From an uncultured Saprospiraceae bacterium (lineage in GTDB: Bacteria; Bacteroidota; Bacteroidia; Chitinophagales; Saprospiraceae), in NCBI GenBank assembly GCA_938033975.1, contig CALHKJ010000125.1:1-14065 (forward strand): a stretch of 14,065 nt of DNA, in the 5' to 3' direction. How positions within the stretch are numbered: position 1 is the stretch's first letter; the number at the start of each line of letters is the position of its first letter. A program made the translations under genes and the position numbers. Of the stretch, positions 13,742 through 14,065 are shown piece by piece. The notes under the pieces are model-generated. The model was not told the origin of the DNA and did not search any database. It worked only from the letters and a program-made list of their open reading frames with translations.

Positions 13742-14065
13742 TTAATTCCATTTGAAGCTTTCTATCAGACTCAAAACATCCTTTTTAACAAATGAATAAA
13801 CTGGAGCGATAGAGTCAGGATTTACCTTACTCCTAAAATACAAACTAGCCCTGAAAAAATGCTCTGTCGAATCCGTTACAAAAAATTGGAGCGGTGAGGC
13901 AACTGGACCCTCATGTTCAAACAATAGTCCATGCACGTTTTCCTCAGGGTTATCAATAAGCTGTTCTTTTCTATAGTTTGCTTTTTGATTATGCTTACTC
14001 GTCATTTTGAAAGCGTCATTCACCAATTTATCAAAATGCTTTCTGTCTTCAATCGGAATATAACT
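13742..14065 (-). CDS. gldD: Gliding motility lipoprotein GldD, C-terminal part
   Basis: The frame is open through the right edge; 107 residues before the TAA are visible, about half of the usual length. The sequence has the conserved GldD C-terminal block: HGLLFEHEGPVASPLQFFVTD, then TEHFFRASLYF, NPDSIAPVY and the final LIESFKWN. GldD is a cell-envelope lipoprotein needed for gliding and type IX secretion in Bacteroidota. The lipoprotein signal and start lie outside the window. In many relatives gldD follows gldE, so gldE is expected to the right on the same strand. Confidence 0.92.
   Translation of the reverse strand, partial: SYIPIEDRKHFDKLVNDAFKMTSKHNQKANYRKEQLIDNPEENVHGLLFEHEGPVASPLQFFVTDSTEHFFRASLYFRSKVNPDSIAPVYSFVKKDVLSLIESFKWN

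Overview
The window looks like a chromosomal segment from a gliding member of the Bacteroidota, probably an environmental Cytophagales-type bacterium. The evidence is low GC, a C-terminal gldD fragment at the right edge, promoter boxes close to the Bacteroidota TAnnTTTG type, A-rich leaders with weak Shine-Dalgarno sequences, and LytTR, H-NOX and DUF6364 family proteins. No rRNA, tRNA, CRISPR array or insertion sequence was seen.

Left part (1-8583): envelope and exopolysaccharide genes. A plus-strand run holds a partial FxLYD-type protein, an Ig-like lipoprotein and a membrane-anchored GH5-type glycoside hydrolase. These genes overlap and are likely translationally coupled. A minus-strand run converges on it: STAS protein, MOP-type polysaccharide flippase and GT4 glycosyltransferase, preceded by a separately promoted TPR plus outer-membrane beta-barrel protein. 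A glycosyltransferase, flippase, hydrolase, lipoprotein and TPR/porin together recall Pel-like secretion loci. No convincing polymerase is visible, and the cluster probably continues to the left.

Middle (8697-9354): a small toxin-antitoxin operon, a DUF6364/ribbon-helix-helix-type antitoxin followed by an overlapping PIN-domain toxin. Two perfect ATACGTAT palindromes lie over its start codon and promoter.

Right part (9459-12387): a tightly overlapping operon of an H-NOX haem nitric-oxide sensor, a hybrid histidine kinase with no sensor domain of its own (HisKA-HATPase-REC-HPt), and a LytTR response regulator. To its right are an MscS-family channel gene with its own promoter and the end of gldD.

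The most interesting signal is regulatory. The TPR/barrel gene and the STAS-flippase-GT operon share a near-identical element, a 12-bp unit repeated at a 21-bp period. It sits at exactly the same distance from a degenerate -7 box in both promoters. That geometry is typical of LytTR activator sites, and a LytTR regulator fed by an H-NOX/kinase pair is encoded next door. The working hypothesis is a nitric-oxide-responsive relay that controls exopolysaccharide export. The link between regulator and sites is inferred, not shown.
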